From positions 4,402,001 through 4,466,000 of the forward strand of contig NZ_JACHJS010000001.1 of the NCBI RefSeq assembly GCF_014203755.1: DNA of 64,000 nucleotides. The letters are read 5' to 3'. Position numbers and translations under genes: made by a program. Below the pieces are notes generated by a model that saw only the letters and a program-made list of their open reading frames with translations, searched no databases and was not told the DNA's origin. Of this stretch, positions 52,565 through 60,939 are shown in pieces. Every line of letters begins with the position of its first letter. The first letter of the stretch is position 1. This stretch comes from Saccharothrix violaceirubra. Its GTDB lineage: Bacteria; Actinomycetota; Actinomycetes; Mycobacteriales; Pseudonocardiaceae.

Positions 52565-53823
52565 GACGTCCCAGCCTCCTCGCAGATTCGGGCACCGAGA
52601 TCGGACGCGTGGGCCACGCGCAGCCCGAACTGGCCGCACACCGCCGAGAGCATCGACACGGTTGCGCGCCGGTAGTCGGGCACGACCAGCCACTGCGCGC
52701 CGCCGGCGTCGCCCTCATCGGCGCGGATCTTGTCCGCGAGCAGCAGAGCGGAGGTGAAGTCCTTGACGTCGATCCGGTACGAGGTGTCGGTTCCGTTCGA
52801 TACGGGCACCTTGACGAGCAGGTCGTAGCTGTCCAGATCCGGCCACAACTTGCACGCCAGCCCACGGGCAGTCAACGCGTCGTACAGCGCGACCTCCACC
52901 AGGCCGGGGATCGTGGTCGACCGCCACACGCCACGAGTCAACGCCTTGTGTCCGGCCACCGGCAGCGCTTCGGGCACCCGGCCCGTCACGTCGGGGAACA
53001 GCACTCGTTCCACACCGGTGGGCGCCGTCGGCGGCGGTGCGGGCACCAGAACCGGCGGTTTGCCCGTGTCGGGGATCCGAAAGTTGTAGGAGGCGCCGAA
53101 CTCCACATGTGGACGGTGGTGACAGCGCGCCGTGCCGGTCGCCGCCTTACCCGCGCCCCGGACGGTGATCCGCATCGGCCACTTGCACAGCGGGCAGGCG
53201 AACCACCACTGCCCGAACGAACTGGGCGTGGGAATCGCCCGGTAATGGTCGGTGACGGTGCTGGGCAGGTTCAACTCGCGCACCTCGGCATCGCTTCCCG
53301 CAGGGGTATCGATCAACGCCCGCCGACCGCGTTCATAGGCGCCCTGGTTCTGACGCTTGCGCAGTGCCGTGTACACGGTGTCCTGGTCCAGCTCGCCTTG
53401 GAGGATCTCCGAGCTGGTGGACTTTCCCCTGCGCGTGGTGGAAGCCAACGCCCGCAACACCGCCCGCTGCTCCTGCTCCAGGTCCCAGACGTCGTCGTCG
53501 AACTCCCCGTCAGCGGTGATCAGCCGCCAGCCGGCCATCTCGGCGGGCGCAACCCCGTCGGGAAGCAGCTCCGCCAAGTCGCCGGACAACATCCGGCGGA
53601 ACTCGTCGAAGGGCAGCGTGACGCCCACACCGCGTGCCGCCAGCACCGCACCGTGCGCGTCCCACAGCGACCGCAACCGCGCCACCGGCTCCTGCTCGGT
53701 GTCGGTGAGCGCGTGGGCGGCGATCGCCGCAGCCTTCATGACCTTGTGCCGCACAGCGGCGTCGTCCCTCGTGTCGTTCCCGACACCGGTCTCAATCACG
53801 CTGCGCACCGTAGGGCAGGGCAC
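52555..53823 (-). CDS. pPIWI-RE-associated REase-fold endonuclease
   Basis: A 422-residue protein that leads the pPIWI-RE operon. The C-terminal domain shows a PD-(D/E)XK layout: GLVEVALYDALTARG, then KLWPDLDSYDLLVKVP and YRIDVKDFTSALLLADK (catalytic D-x-K). A zinc-ribbon-like segment lies in the middle (FACPLCKWPMRITV ... ARCHHRPH). The N-terminal 180 residues are helical. GTG 53823 is preferred because AGGA lies 7 bases upstream; TTG 53829 and GTG 53799 are alternatives. In the described three-gene systems this nuclease is thought to cut DNA exposed by the helicase and PIWI protein. Confidence 0.82.
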   Translation of the reverse strand: MPCPTVRSVIETGVGNDTRDDAAVRHKVMKAAAIAAHALTDTEQEPVARLRSLWDAHGAVLAARGVGVTLPFDEFRRMLSGDLAELLPDGVAPAEMAGWRLITADGEFDDDVWDLEQEQRAVLRALASTTRRGKSTSSEILQGELDQDTVYTALRKRQNQGAYERGRRALIDTPAGSDAEVRELNLPSTVTDHYRAIPTPSSFGQWWFACPLCKWPMRITVRGAGKAATGTARCHHRPHVEFGASYNFRIPDTGKPPVLVPAPPPTAPTGVERVLFPDVTGRVPEALPVAGHKALTRGVWRSTTIPGLVEVALYDALTARGLACKLWPDLDSYDLLVKVPVSNGTDTSYRIDVKDFTSALLLADKIRADEGDAGGAQWLVVPDYRRATVSMLSAVCGQFGLRVAHASDLGARICEEAGTSWL

Positions 53824-53895
53824 CGACAATTCCTGAAGCGTCCGCGGACGCCTTTCCTGGGCTTATCGCAATCTGTCACGAAGACGGCTGCGGAT

Positions 53896-54627
53896 TCACT
53901 CCTTCGATACCGCGCTGTCTGTCGCCTGGTACAGCGAGACATACTCAGAGTGGTGCTCCGCGAGGTGTGCCCGACCCGAATCGGTCAACACCCACCGGCG
54001 TTCCGCGACGAGACCATGACCGGCTTCAAGGTCCTCGGCGACGATCAAGTCGATGTAGCCCCGGCTGGGGCGGCCCTGCGGCCGGTAGCCGGTTCCCAGG
54101 TAGAAGCGAGCCCTGGCTGCGAGGCTGTCGGCGGGAAGCCCTCCATCTCCAGCGTTGGCCACCGCCAGCATGCTGCGCCACAACCACTCCGACAACAGAT
54201 GAGACGGGCGCCGCGCCTCGACCGGTACCCCGACCCCAGTGCGCGCCACCGACCGCCCCAATCTGGTCAACTCCACCAGCGTGCGCGGCACGAACCCCAA
54301 CGGAGCCACCTGCACTTGATCCACCCACACCACCACCAACGACCGGCGTGCCAGGGCGCGCAACGTCGCACCCGCACCGGAATCGAGGTGCCCGCCGTCC
54401 CGCAGCACCTCCTGCAGTTCGGTGTAACCGGTGAACACCGGATCGGCATGCACGGTGAACGGAATCCGGCGCCACGCCGCCGCTCCACCTACGCGTCGCG
54501 ACCTCGCTGGCCCTGAACGTGCGTCATGCTCGCGTCGCTGATCCTCATGGAAGATCGCGGCCATGTAGGAGCGCTGCCTCGGGTTCAACTGCTCCCACAC
54601 CGACCGCGCAGCAGCCCGGCCGGTCAA
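53896..54627 (-). CDS. Unknown protein with winged-helix-like segments
   Basis: About 243 residues. LNPRQRSYMAAIFHEDQRRE opens the protein, followed by a probable winged helix (TELQEVLRDGGHLDSGAGAT through LRALARRSLVVVW) and a second one near the C-terminus (RRWVLTDSGRAHLAEHHSEY). Related proteins occur in actinobacterial genomes without a known role. The start is uncertain (TTG 54627 or GTG 54600). It lies upstream of the pPIWI-RE operon on the same strand with a 73-base gap, so it may be a regulator or an accessory gene of that cassette. Confidence 0.7.
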   Translation of the reverse strand: MTGRAAARSVWEQLNPRQRSYMAAIFHEDQRREHDARSGPARSRRVGGAAAWRRIPFTVHADPVFTGYTELQEVLRDGGHLDSGAGATLRALARRSLVVVWVDQVQVAPLGFVPRTLVELTRLGRSVARTGVGVPVEARRPSHLLSEWLWRSMLAVANAGDGGLPADSLAARARFYLGTGYRPQGRPSRGYIDLIVAEDLEAGHGLVAERRWVLTDSGRAHLAEHHSEYVSLYQATDSAVSKE

Positions 54628-54800
54628 GCTTCAGTCCGTTGATTGGTGACCGCGCTCGGAGCACGTGGGCAGCCGCGGCGGTGGAACACGCTGCACCTCC
54701 GAGTCGACACTGCGTTGATCGGAACATGTCCAAGCCTAGGCAGGGCATCGAAGCGACGCCTGCCGTTAGCCTTGGGATAACCCATACGGCGTGCGGTGCG

Positions 54801-55109
54801 CTATTTCCGTTCGCACAGCGCGGTGAACGGCACGAACTGGTCGACCAAGTGGAGCTTGTCACGGCGGCCGTCGGCGTAGCCGACCTCGTAGTTGACGATC
54901 CCGTACCAGTCGCCCTCCACGCTGGGGAAGCGGCCATGAAGCCGTCCAGGCACCACACCTGTGAGGTCCAGACCGGTCACGATGACGTGCCGCGGTGCGT
55001 CCGCCGGCCGGGGGAAGAGGATGTCCAGGTTCACCCACACCGCGGTGAGGACCGGCCGGCGTCCGTGGACGTCATCACCCTCCCAGCGCGTGAACGGACT
55101 GTTGATCAC
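54801..55109 (-). CDS. Hypothetical small protein
   Basis: A 102-residue globular protein (NSPFTRWEGDDVHGRRPVL near the start, GYADGRRDKLHLVDQFVPFT near the end) with no recognised family. GTG 55109 lies 11 bases after the stop of the upstream zinc-ribbon-like gene, and AAGGTAGGCGGG lies upstream, so the two are likely one unit. Codon bias is typical of the genome. Confidence 0.6.
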   Translation of the reverse strand: MINSPFTRWEGDDVHGRRPVLTAVWVNLDILFPRPADAPRHVIVTGLDLTGVVPGRLHGRFPSVEGDWYGIVNYEVGYADGRRDKLHLVDQFVPFTALCERK

Positions 55110-55120
55110 GACACGCCCGC

Positions 55121-55432
55121 CTACCTTGCGCCGGTCGCCGCCCGCACGCGGTGGATGAGGTCGCCGTACGGCTGGTCGTCCAGTTCGGCGCGGTCGGGGC
55201 TGGCGTGACTGCTGGTCAACCGCCAGCTCGCGTCGACACCAGGCGTGGCTGCGCAGGCGGGGCACTCCACGCGCACCTCGCCCCCGGCAGAGATAGCTCT
55301 GCTGACTCCTGGGACGACGATGTGCCGTCCACCTTTGCAGGTGGCAGGAAGGACGGCGATCGTCGTGCCGGTCTGATCGACTCGGTAGCGCAGTGCGCCG
55401 TCCGGCGCGGGGGGTGAAGGCGGCGGAGTCAC
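55121..55432 (-). CDS. Hypothetical protein with zinc-ribbon-like motif
   Basis: A 103-residue protein. PATCKGGRHIVVPGV and RVECPACAATPGVDASWR supply a Cys/His and a Cys-x2-Cys pair that could bind zinc. The acidic end ELDDQPYGDLIHRVRAATGA is helical. GTG 55432 is the apparent start. It is followed after 11 bases by another small gene. Function is unknown; it may be DNA- or RNA-binding. Confidence 0.6.
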   Translation of the reverse strand: MTPPPSPPAPDGALRYRVDQTGTTIAVLPATCKGGRHIVVPGVSRAISAGGEVRVECPACAATPGVDASWRLTSSHASPDRAELDDQPYGDLIHRVRAATGAR

Positions 55433-55609
55433 CTCGGCAAACTACCACCATGCTCGCACATATGTTCGACTCGCCTGGAATCTGGTGGCTCGCCGCAGAG
55501 CGTCCGCATCGCGCGTGCCCGGCTATCTTCGTCGGTCACGCCGGAGGCAAGAAGCACTCGGGCCGGGCGTGTCCGGAACGAATCCGGCGGAGACTGTCGT
55601 GATGGAGGT

Positions 55610-56878
55610 ATGACTCAGATCGACGAGCGGACCGGTCAAGGCATGGAGCAGCAGGTGGCGGACGGTGAGGTGTGCGGCGACCAGGAGCCGACTCCTGCCG
55701 AGGTGCTGGCGTGGCGCCGCGATGACGTGTTCCTCCCGGAGGCGGACGCTTGCCCGGACGAGTACCCGCACCTGCGGAACATCTCGGCCGGGTTCATCTT
55801 CGGCGGGGTGGTCCGGCCGCTCGAACCGGCTCCGCCGGAGTACGTGACGCTCCCGGCCGCCTACACCTCGCCTCAAGAGTTTCTGGCGATCGCGCAGTGG
55901 AACATGTTGTGGGAGGCAGCCCAGTTCCGGCGGCGCTTCTTCGACCTGGACGACCTGCCGGAGCCGATGGCCAGGATCGCCGACCTCGGCGACGTCAACG
56001 TCACCTTCGTGCCGCGGACACGGGCGCGCTACTTCGAGTACGCGCCGCTGTTCCACCTGCTGCCCAAGCGCGTGCTGGATATGTTCGGGCTGCCGTTGCT
56101 GCGGGGCGGCCAGTGGCCGTTCATGGCCGACTGGTCGGGTATCGACGACTTCCTGCCGCCCGATTTCGAGGAACGGCTGGCCCGTGCCTGGGCGTGGACA
56201 GTGTGGCCGCACCTGGTGTCGGGGTCGAAGATGAAGGCGTTCTCGGCCGACGACCCGATCCGGCTGCTGGCTCACAACCTGGACTTCTGGGTGCCCGCCG
56301 TCACCGCCACCATCCAGGAGCGCTTGCGGGACTTCCCCGAGGTGGACAAGGGCAAGACGCCCGGCCCGGTCACCTTGGAGGACGGCAGCGTGCTCGCCGC
56401 TGCCGTGGCCGGCAACCCGCGGATGGGCGGACAGGTCTGGTTCGGCGAGGACGACGCCCGCGACGCCGTGGTCGAGACCGTGGAGGCCGCCGACCGGACC
56501 GGCCGGCTGCGCGGCATCCTCGACGCGGTTCGTTCCCACCGGATCGAGGACGACTTCTCCAGCCACTGGTCGTACGCCCGCGAAGACTTCGAACGCAAGC
56601 TGCACGGGAAGCGCCGCAAGGTGACGGTGAAGTTCGTCGAACTGACCGACACCGTCCCCGTCCAGGGACCGGAGAGCGAGGTGCTGGGCAACCTGATCAC
56701 CAACGACTTCCTCACGCTCCTGGATGGCCGGAACCGGCAGATCGTCGTGCTGCTGAACAGCGGCGTCACCAGCAAAACCGAGATCGCCGACGTCCTCGGG
56801 TACGCCAACCACAGCGCCGTGTCGAAACGACTCGCACAGATCCGCCGCGCCGCCGAGGAGTACTTCGACGAGGACTGA
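55610..56878 (+). CDS. Unknown protein with C-terminal sigma-70-region-4-like HTH
   Basis: A 422-residue cytosolic protein. The first 350 residues are unrecognised and rich in aromatic motifs (EYPHLRNISAGFIFGGVVRP, LLRGGQWPFMADWSGIDDFL). The last 55 form a helix-turn-helix (LLDGRNRQIVVLLNSGVTSK then TEIADVLGYANHSAVSKRL) similar to sigma region 4 or LuxR-type recognition helices. This suggests a DNA-binding regulator with a large sensor or scaffold domain. ATG 55610 is the only good start. Upstream genes are divergent. Confidence 0.75.
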   Translation: MTQIDERTGQGMEQQVADGEVCGDQEPTPAEVLAWRRDDVFLPEADACPDEYPHLRNISAGFIFGGVVRPLEPAPPEYVTLPAAYTSPQEFLAIAQWNMLWEAAQFRRRFFDLDDLPEPMARIADLGDVNVTFVPRTRARYFEYAPLFHLLPKRVLDMFGLPLLRGGQWPFMADWSGIDDFLPPDFEERLARAWAWTVWPHLVSGSKMKAFSADDPIRLLAHNLDFWVPAVTATIQERLRDFPEVDKGKTPGPVTLEDGSVLAAAVAGNPRMGGQVWFGEDDARDAVVETVEAADRTGRLRGILDAVRSHRIEDDFSSHWSYAREDFERKLHGKRRKVTVKFVELTDTVPVQGPESEVLGNLITNDFLTLLDGRNRQIVVLLNSGVTSKTEIADVLGYANHSAVSKRLAQIRRAAEEYFDED

Positions 56879-57130
56879 CCTGCCCAGTCCTTCCAGCCGC
56901 GTTCGGCGCCACCCATGCGAGTGATCATGGCGGTGGCGGAAGACGTGCTCAGACGGGGTGGCGCCCCACCAACGCCTCATCAGCGCCTCGGTCCCGCTCT
57001 GGTTCAGATCTTCGGGCCGCCGGTCTAATCGCCGACACCAATCGACCCAGCTGACGTCGGGCAAAGCGGGCAAACCGCTACCCGTCGGCCTGCCGGAGTC
57101 GTTCAGGGTGCGCAGCGAGTCGGGCTCGTG

Positions 57131-57997
57131 ATGACGAGCCGGGGCGGGGAGAACAACACGGTGATGGCGACGCAGGAGGCTGCGCACGAGTGGGGCGCGC
57201 CGGTCGATGTCGACGTACCGTCGCTGTCCCGGATCTATGACCACCTGCTCGGCGGCGGACACAATTTCGCCTCCGACCGTGCGGTGGCCGACGCGATCAT
57301 GGCCTTGGCGCCGGGCTACGACGTGTTCGTCCGCGAGAGCCGCGCCTTCGTGCGTCGCGCGGTGCTGCACATGCTCACCGCCGGAATCGAGCAGTTCCTC
57401 GACCTGGGGGCGGGCCTGGGTGGCGTTCGCCATGTGCACGAACTCGCCCAGGCCGAGCAGCCTCGAGCCTGTGTTGTCTACGTCGACCACGATCCGGTAG
57501 CCGTTGCCGGTCTCGAGCTGATCATCCACGGAGCCGATTCGAGCACCGGGGTGATCGAGGCCGACCTGCGGCACGTCGACGAGGTTCTCAACCATGCCGT
57601 GACGACTCGGCTGCTCGACTTGACTCGCCCGGTGGGCGTGGTGGCTGGGTCGGTGCTGCATTGCCTGCCCGACGCCGAAGAGGTGGCCGCCACCTTGGCC
57701 GGGTACCACGACCGGCTGGCACCCGGCTCGCTGTTGGCCGCCTCGCACGCCGATGGCATCCTCCTCGGGCTGGAGACGGCCGCCGCGGTCGAGGACCGTT
57801 TCTCCAAGTCCGGGATCACGTTCGTGCACCGGAGTCGGCGGGAGTTCGCCGACCTGCTGGGACCGTGGCAGCCGCACCCGGACGGCGTGGCGCCGGTCGG
57901 CTTGTGGCGACCGGAAGGGCTCGCCCTGCCTGTGCGCGAGTGCTTGTGGGGCAACGCCGTGCTCGCCGGCCGCCGCAAGCCAACGGGCCGTGCATGA
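57131..57997 (+). CDS. DUF574-type SAM-dependent methyltransferase
   Basis: About 288 residues of the actinobacterial Methyltransf_19 (DUF574) family. Hallmarks are VPSLSRIYDHLLGGGHNFAS near the start, FLDLGAGLGGVRHVHELAQ as SAM-binding motif I (usually FLDIGTGLPT, here altered), CVVYVDHDPVAVAG as motif II, GVVAGSVLHCLPD and the C-terminal GVAPVGLWRPEG. Substrate is unknown for the family. ATG 57131, 57164 or the GTG before each could start it. Its stop overlaps the start of the NB-ARC gene (ATGA), a strong hint of joint function. Confidence 0.87.
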   Translation: MTSRGGENNTVMATQEAAHEWGAPVDVDVPSLSRIYDHLLGGGHNFASDRAVADAIMALAPGYDVFVRESRAFVRRAVLHMLTAGIEQFLDLGAGLGGVRHVHELAQAEQPRACVVYVDHDPVAVAGLELIIHGADSSTGVIEADLRHVDEVLNHAVTTRLLDLTRPVGVVAGSVLHCLPDAEEVAATLAGYHDRLAPGSLLAASHADGILLGLETAAAVEDRFSKSGITFVHRSRREFADLLGPWQPHPDGVAPVGLWRPEGLALPVRECLWGNAVLAGRRKPTGRA

Positions 57998-60108
57998 GGA
58001 AGGCCGAGTACGTCAACACCGTGTCCGGGTCGGTGCACGGCCAGGTTCTGCAAGCCCACACGGTCACCGCAGACACGATCGTCCTTCATGCTCCCGAGCA
58101 CCGGGTGCCGGTGCCCCGGCAGCTTCCGCCGCCCGCGCGCATCTGGGTCGACCGCGCAGGTGAATGGGAGCGGCTGGACCGTCTGCTCACCACGGCGGGT
58201 CCGACCCGTGTGGTGGTGACCGGCCTGGGTGGGGTCGGCAAGACCGGCTTGGCGGTGCGTTGGCTCGACGCGCACCACGAGCGCCACGCCGACGGCGTGC
58301 TGTACGTCGACCTCAACGGCTGGAGTGGTCATCCGCCACCGACCGCATCGCAGGTCCTCGCCGGGTGGCTCCGTGCGCTCGGTGTCGCCGCCGATGACCT
58401 GCCAGGCGAGGCGGACGAACTGGTCGCCTTGTACCGGACGTTCACCGCCGACAAGGCAGTGGCCGTGCTGGTCGACAACGCCCGCTCCGCCGAGCAGGTG
58501 CAGCCCCTGGTACCCGCCACAGCGCGCGGCACGATCCTGGTCACCAGCCGCCACCGTCTCGCCGGACTGGCTCTTGCAGGTTTCCGCCACCTTGACCTCG
58601 ACTGCTTCCCCGCCGCCACAGGTGCCGCGCTCCTGGCCGGCCTGCTCGACGAGGACCGACAACCTCCGGGCGAAGACTTCCTGCACGCTCTGGCCGCCCG
58701 CTGTCACGGGCACCCATTGGCCCTGACCATCGCCGGAGCCCACCTTGCCGCGCATCCCCGGCGCGACCCGGCTCGCCTGGTTACCCGCCTGAGCCACCTC
58801 GCCGAGGCGTCCGCCGCCTCGGACCCGCACGAGCTGTCCGTCGAAGGAGTGCTGCAGATGAGCTACGAGGACCTTGACGCCACCACCGCCCGGCTCTACC
58901 GCGGCCTGGCCGAACACCCCGGCGCCGAGTTCACCGCCGGGCCGCTCGCCGCCGGGCTCGACGTGTCGATCAGTGCGGTCGACCGCGGACTCGGACGGCT
59001 GGTGGAGGCCAACCTCGTCACCGAGACCGGCGACGAGCGCTACCGGCTGCACGACGTCCTACGCGAACACGTGCAGGCCATCGCCGACCAGGACGACCAG
59101 GGCGAGCGGCTGGCGGTCCGTCGCCGGATGATCGAGTGGTACCTGCGGCGCGCGGCAGCAGCCGACAAGGTCATCAACCCTTTCCCCCGCCGGTTCAGCG
59201 ACGTCTACGCCGACCTTGACACGGGCGTGTTCGACGACGCGAAGGCCGCCTTGGACTGGGCCGACACCGAACGCGCCAACCTCCTCGCCGCTCAGCAGGT
59301 CGCCGCCGACCAAGGCTGGACGGAGCTGGTGTACCAGTTCGGCGAGGCCCTGTGGAACCCGCTGCGCCCCAACTACACCGCCGGTGAGCTGGTGCGCTCG
59401 CAGTTCCTCGGGGCCAACGCCGCCGCCGACGCCGGGCACATCCTGGAGGTCGTCTGCCACACCCGCCAGGGCTTCGGCCTGACCAACTTCGGCCACCACG
59501 AGGCTGCCGTCGACATCTGCACCATCGCCGTCGAGCGCGCCGACGAAGTCGGCGACCCGTGGCTGCAGTCCGGCGCGCTGTCGACGCGCGCCCGCGCCCA
59601 CCTCAAGGCCAACGACCCGCACGCCGCCCTGCCGGACCTGCAGCGGTCCCTGAGCATCGCCGAGGAGATGAACGACGCCCGCAGCATCGCCCTGCGGCAC
59701 CGCCGCCTCGGCGAAACCGCGCTACACCCCAAGATCGCCGACGCCCGGCTGGCGGTCCACCACCTGCGGCTGGCGGCGAGCATGTTCACCGGCATCGGCG
59801 ACGACATCGGCCACGCCCGCACCGTCCTGCACTTGGCGCGGGCCCTGACGCTGAACGGGCAAGCCGCCGAGGCGCTGTCCGAGCTGGCCGCGATCGAGCA
59901 GGCCGTGCACGACTACGGCTCGGTCGGCTACCTCGCCGACCTGTGCGCCGTGCTCGGAGAGGTTCACGCCGCGCTTGGCGACACCGCCCAGGCCGATCGC
60001 CGCTACGGCGAGGCCATCGACTACTACACCGCCGCCGGCCCCGGTGCCGACAAGAGCAAGGCCGCCGTCATCGACCGGCGCGCCGCCCTCGACCAACCGA
60101 CCGCCTGA
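57994..60108 (+). CDS. NB-ARC/TPR STAND protein with N-terminal amyloid-signalling-like motif
   Basis: A 704-residue STAND NTPase. Residues 8-27 read NTVSGSVHGQVLQAHTVTAD, a close match to the BASS-type amyloid motifs of actinobacterial NLR-like proteins (N-x-x-SG-x3-G-x2-QA). The NB-ARC domain follows, with P-loop VVTGLGGVGKTGLAV (about 74-88), Walker B-like KAVAVLVDNARS, TSRHRL and GHPLAL. The rest is helical, with TPR-like repeats to the C-terminus. STAND proteins oligomerise on ligand sensing and can seed an amyloid fold in a partner effector with the same motif. No obvious matching effector is adjacent, so the coupled methyltransferase or a distant protein may be the partner. Confidence 0.88.
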   Translation: MRKAEYVNTVSGSVHGQVLQAHTVTADTIVLHAPEHRVPVPRQLPPPARIWVDRAGEWERLDRLLTTAGPTRVVVTGLGGVGKTGLAVRWLDAHHERHADGVLYVDLNGWSGHPPPTASQVLAGWLRALGVAADDLPGEADELVALYRTFTADKAVAVLVDNARSAEQVQPLVPATARGTILVTSRHRLAGLALAGFRHLDLDCFPAATGAALLAGLLDEDRQPPGEDFLHALAARCHGHPLALTIAGAHLAAHPRRDPARLVTRLSHLAEASAASDPHELSVEGVLQMSYEDLDATTARLYRGLAEHPGAEFTAGPLAAGLDVSISAVDRGLGRLVEANLVTETGDERYRLHDVLREHVQAIADQDDQGERLAVRRRMIEWYLRRAAAADKVINPFPRRFSDVYADLDTGVFDDAKAALDWADTERANLLAAQQVAADQGWTELVYQFGEALWNPLRPNYTAGELVRSQFLGANAAADAGHILEVVCHTRQGFGLTNFGHHEAAVDICTIAVERADEVGDPWLQSGALSTRARAHLKANDPHAALPDLQRSLSIAEEMNDARSIALRHRRLGETALHPKIADARLAVHHLRLAASMFTGIGDDIGHARTVLHLARALTLNGQAAEALSELAAIEQAVHDYGSVGYLADLCAVLGEVHAALGDTAQADRRYGEAIDYYTAAGPGADKSKAAVIDRRAALDQPTA

Positions 60109-60130
60109 ACCGCGAACAGGAGCGACCGGC

Positions 60131-60352
60131 ATGACCGCACACACCACGATCAAGGGGAAGCGGATCACCGGGGAGGCCCGCGTCAAGATGGCCGCCGACC
60201 TGAAGAAGAAGTACGAGAAGGGCGCCAGCATCCGAGCGCTGGCCGAGGCCACCGACCGCTCGTACGGCTTCGTACACCGGATCCTGTCCGAGTCCGGCGT
60301 GGTGCTGCGCGGGCGCGGCGGCGCTACCCGGACCAAAACCAAAGCCTCATAG
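60131..60352 (+). CDS. Small conserved helix-turn-helix protein
   Basis: A 73-residue protein with a single HTH: KMAADLKKKYEKGASIRAL then AEATDRSYGFVHRILSESGV, ending LRGRGGATRTK. Nearly identical small proteins are widespread in actinobacteria and act as DNA-binding regulators of unknown targets. AGGAG lies 8 bases before the ATG. It lies 22 bases downstream of the NB-ARC gene. Confidence 0.88.
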   Translation: MTAHTTIKGKRITGEARVKMAADLKKKYEKGASIRALAEATDRSYGFVHRILSESGVVLRGRGGATRTKTKAS

Positions 60353-60419
60353 CCCCGCGCCAGCGGGCACGAGAACGGCTCGCGACACCAGCCCAGCCGA
60401 TACGCGAGCGGAGATCATG

Positions 60420-60818
60420 ATGCCCAGACGGGTCTTGCGGGGCTACCGCCTGGGAACACCCACCGGCGAACCGGATCGCGAGGCTCGGCCGGCACCGCGG
60501 GTGCAGGTCCGCTTCGCGTGCCGCAGAGGGCACGAGTTCACCGTGCCGTTCTCGACCGACGCCGAGATCCCCGCCGTCTGGACATGTCCCCGACACGGCA
60601 TCGAGCACTGCCTCCGCATCGACGACGATTCCGACTGGCAACCACCCAAAGGCAAGCCTCCACGCACGCACTACGTCATGCTGCTGGAGCGACGCAGCGT
60701 CGCCGATCTCGAGGTCCTCGTCGACCAGGCCCTCGCGGGCATCCGCCGACAGCGCAGCTCGCCCTACGGTCGCGTTCCCATCGGCGACCGGAGCTACGGC
60801 TTCCGCTTCGAGCCGTGA
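60420..60818 (+). CDS. RbpA-family RNA-polymerase-binding protein (paralogue)
   Basis: A 132-residue protein of the RbpA family, which binds RNA polymerase and principal sigma factors to stabilise open complexes. Family landmarks are RVLRGYRLGTP at the start, VPFSTDAEIPAVWTCP, PPRTHYVMLLERRSVADLEV and the sigma-interacting helix after it. Zinc-ligand positions read C34, H38, C56, H59, so the usual fourth Cys is His, which can still bind zinc. It is 20-25 residues longer than standard RbpA at the C-terminus (PYGRVPIGDRSYGFRFEP). Its place in an accessory region suggests a second copy that alters transcription specificity. ATG 60420 has GGAG 6 bases upstream. Confidence 0.85.
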   Translation: MPRRVLRGYRLGTPTGEPDREARPAPRVQVRFACRRGHEFTVPFSTDAEIPAVWTCPRHGIEHCLRIDDDSDWQPPKGKPPRTHYVMLLERRSVADLEVLVDQALAGIRRQRSSPYGRVPIGDRSYGFRFEP

Positions 60819-60939
60819 CCCCGCGCTGCCCGAGGCGTCGCTCGGGCAGCGCGGATCGTGAAGTTGGTGCTGCGTTCGACATGCTCGCTGGTTGTCGGCG
60901 TGCGCGTTCGTACGGCACGCGCACGCCGGCCAGTTGGCA

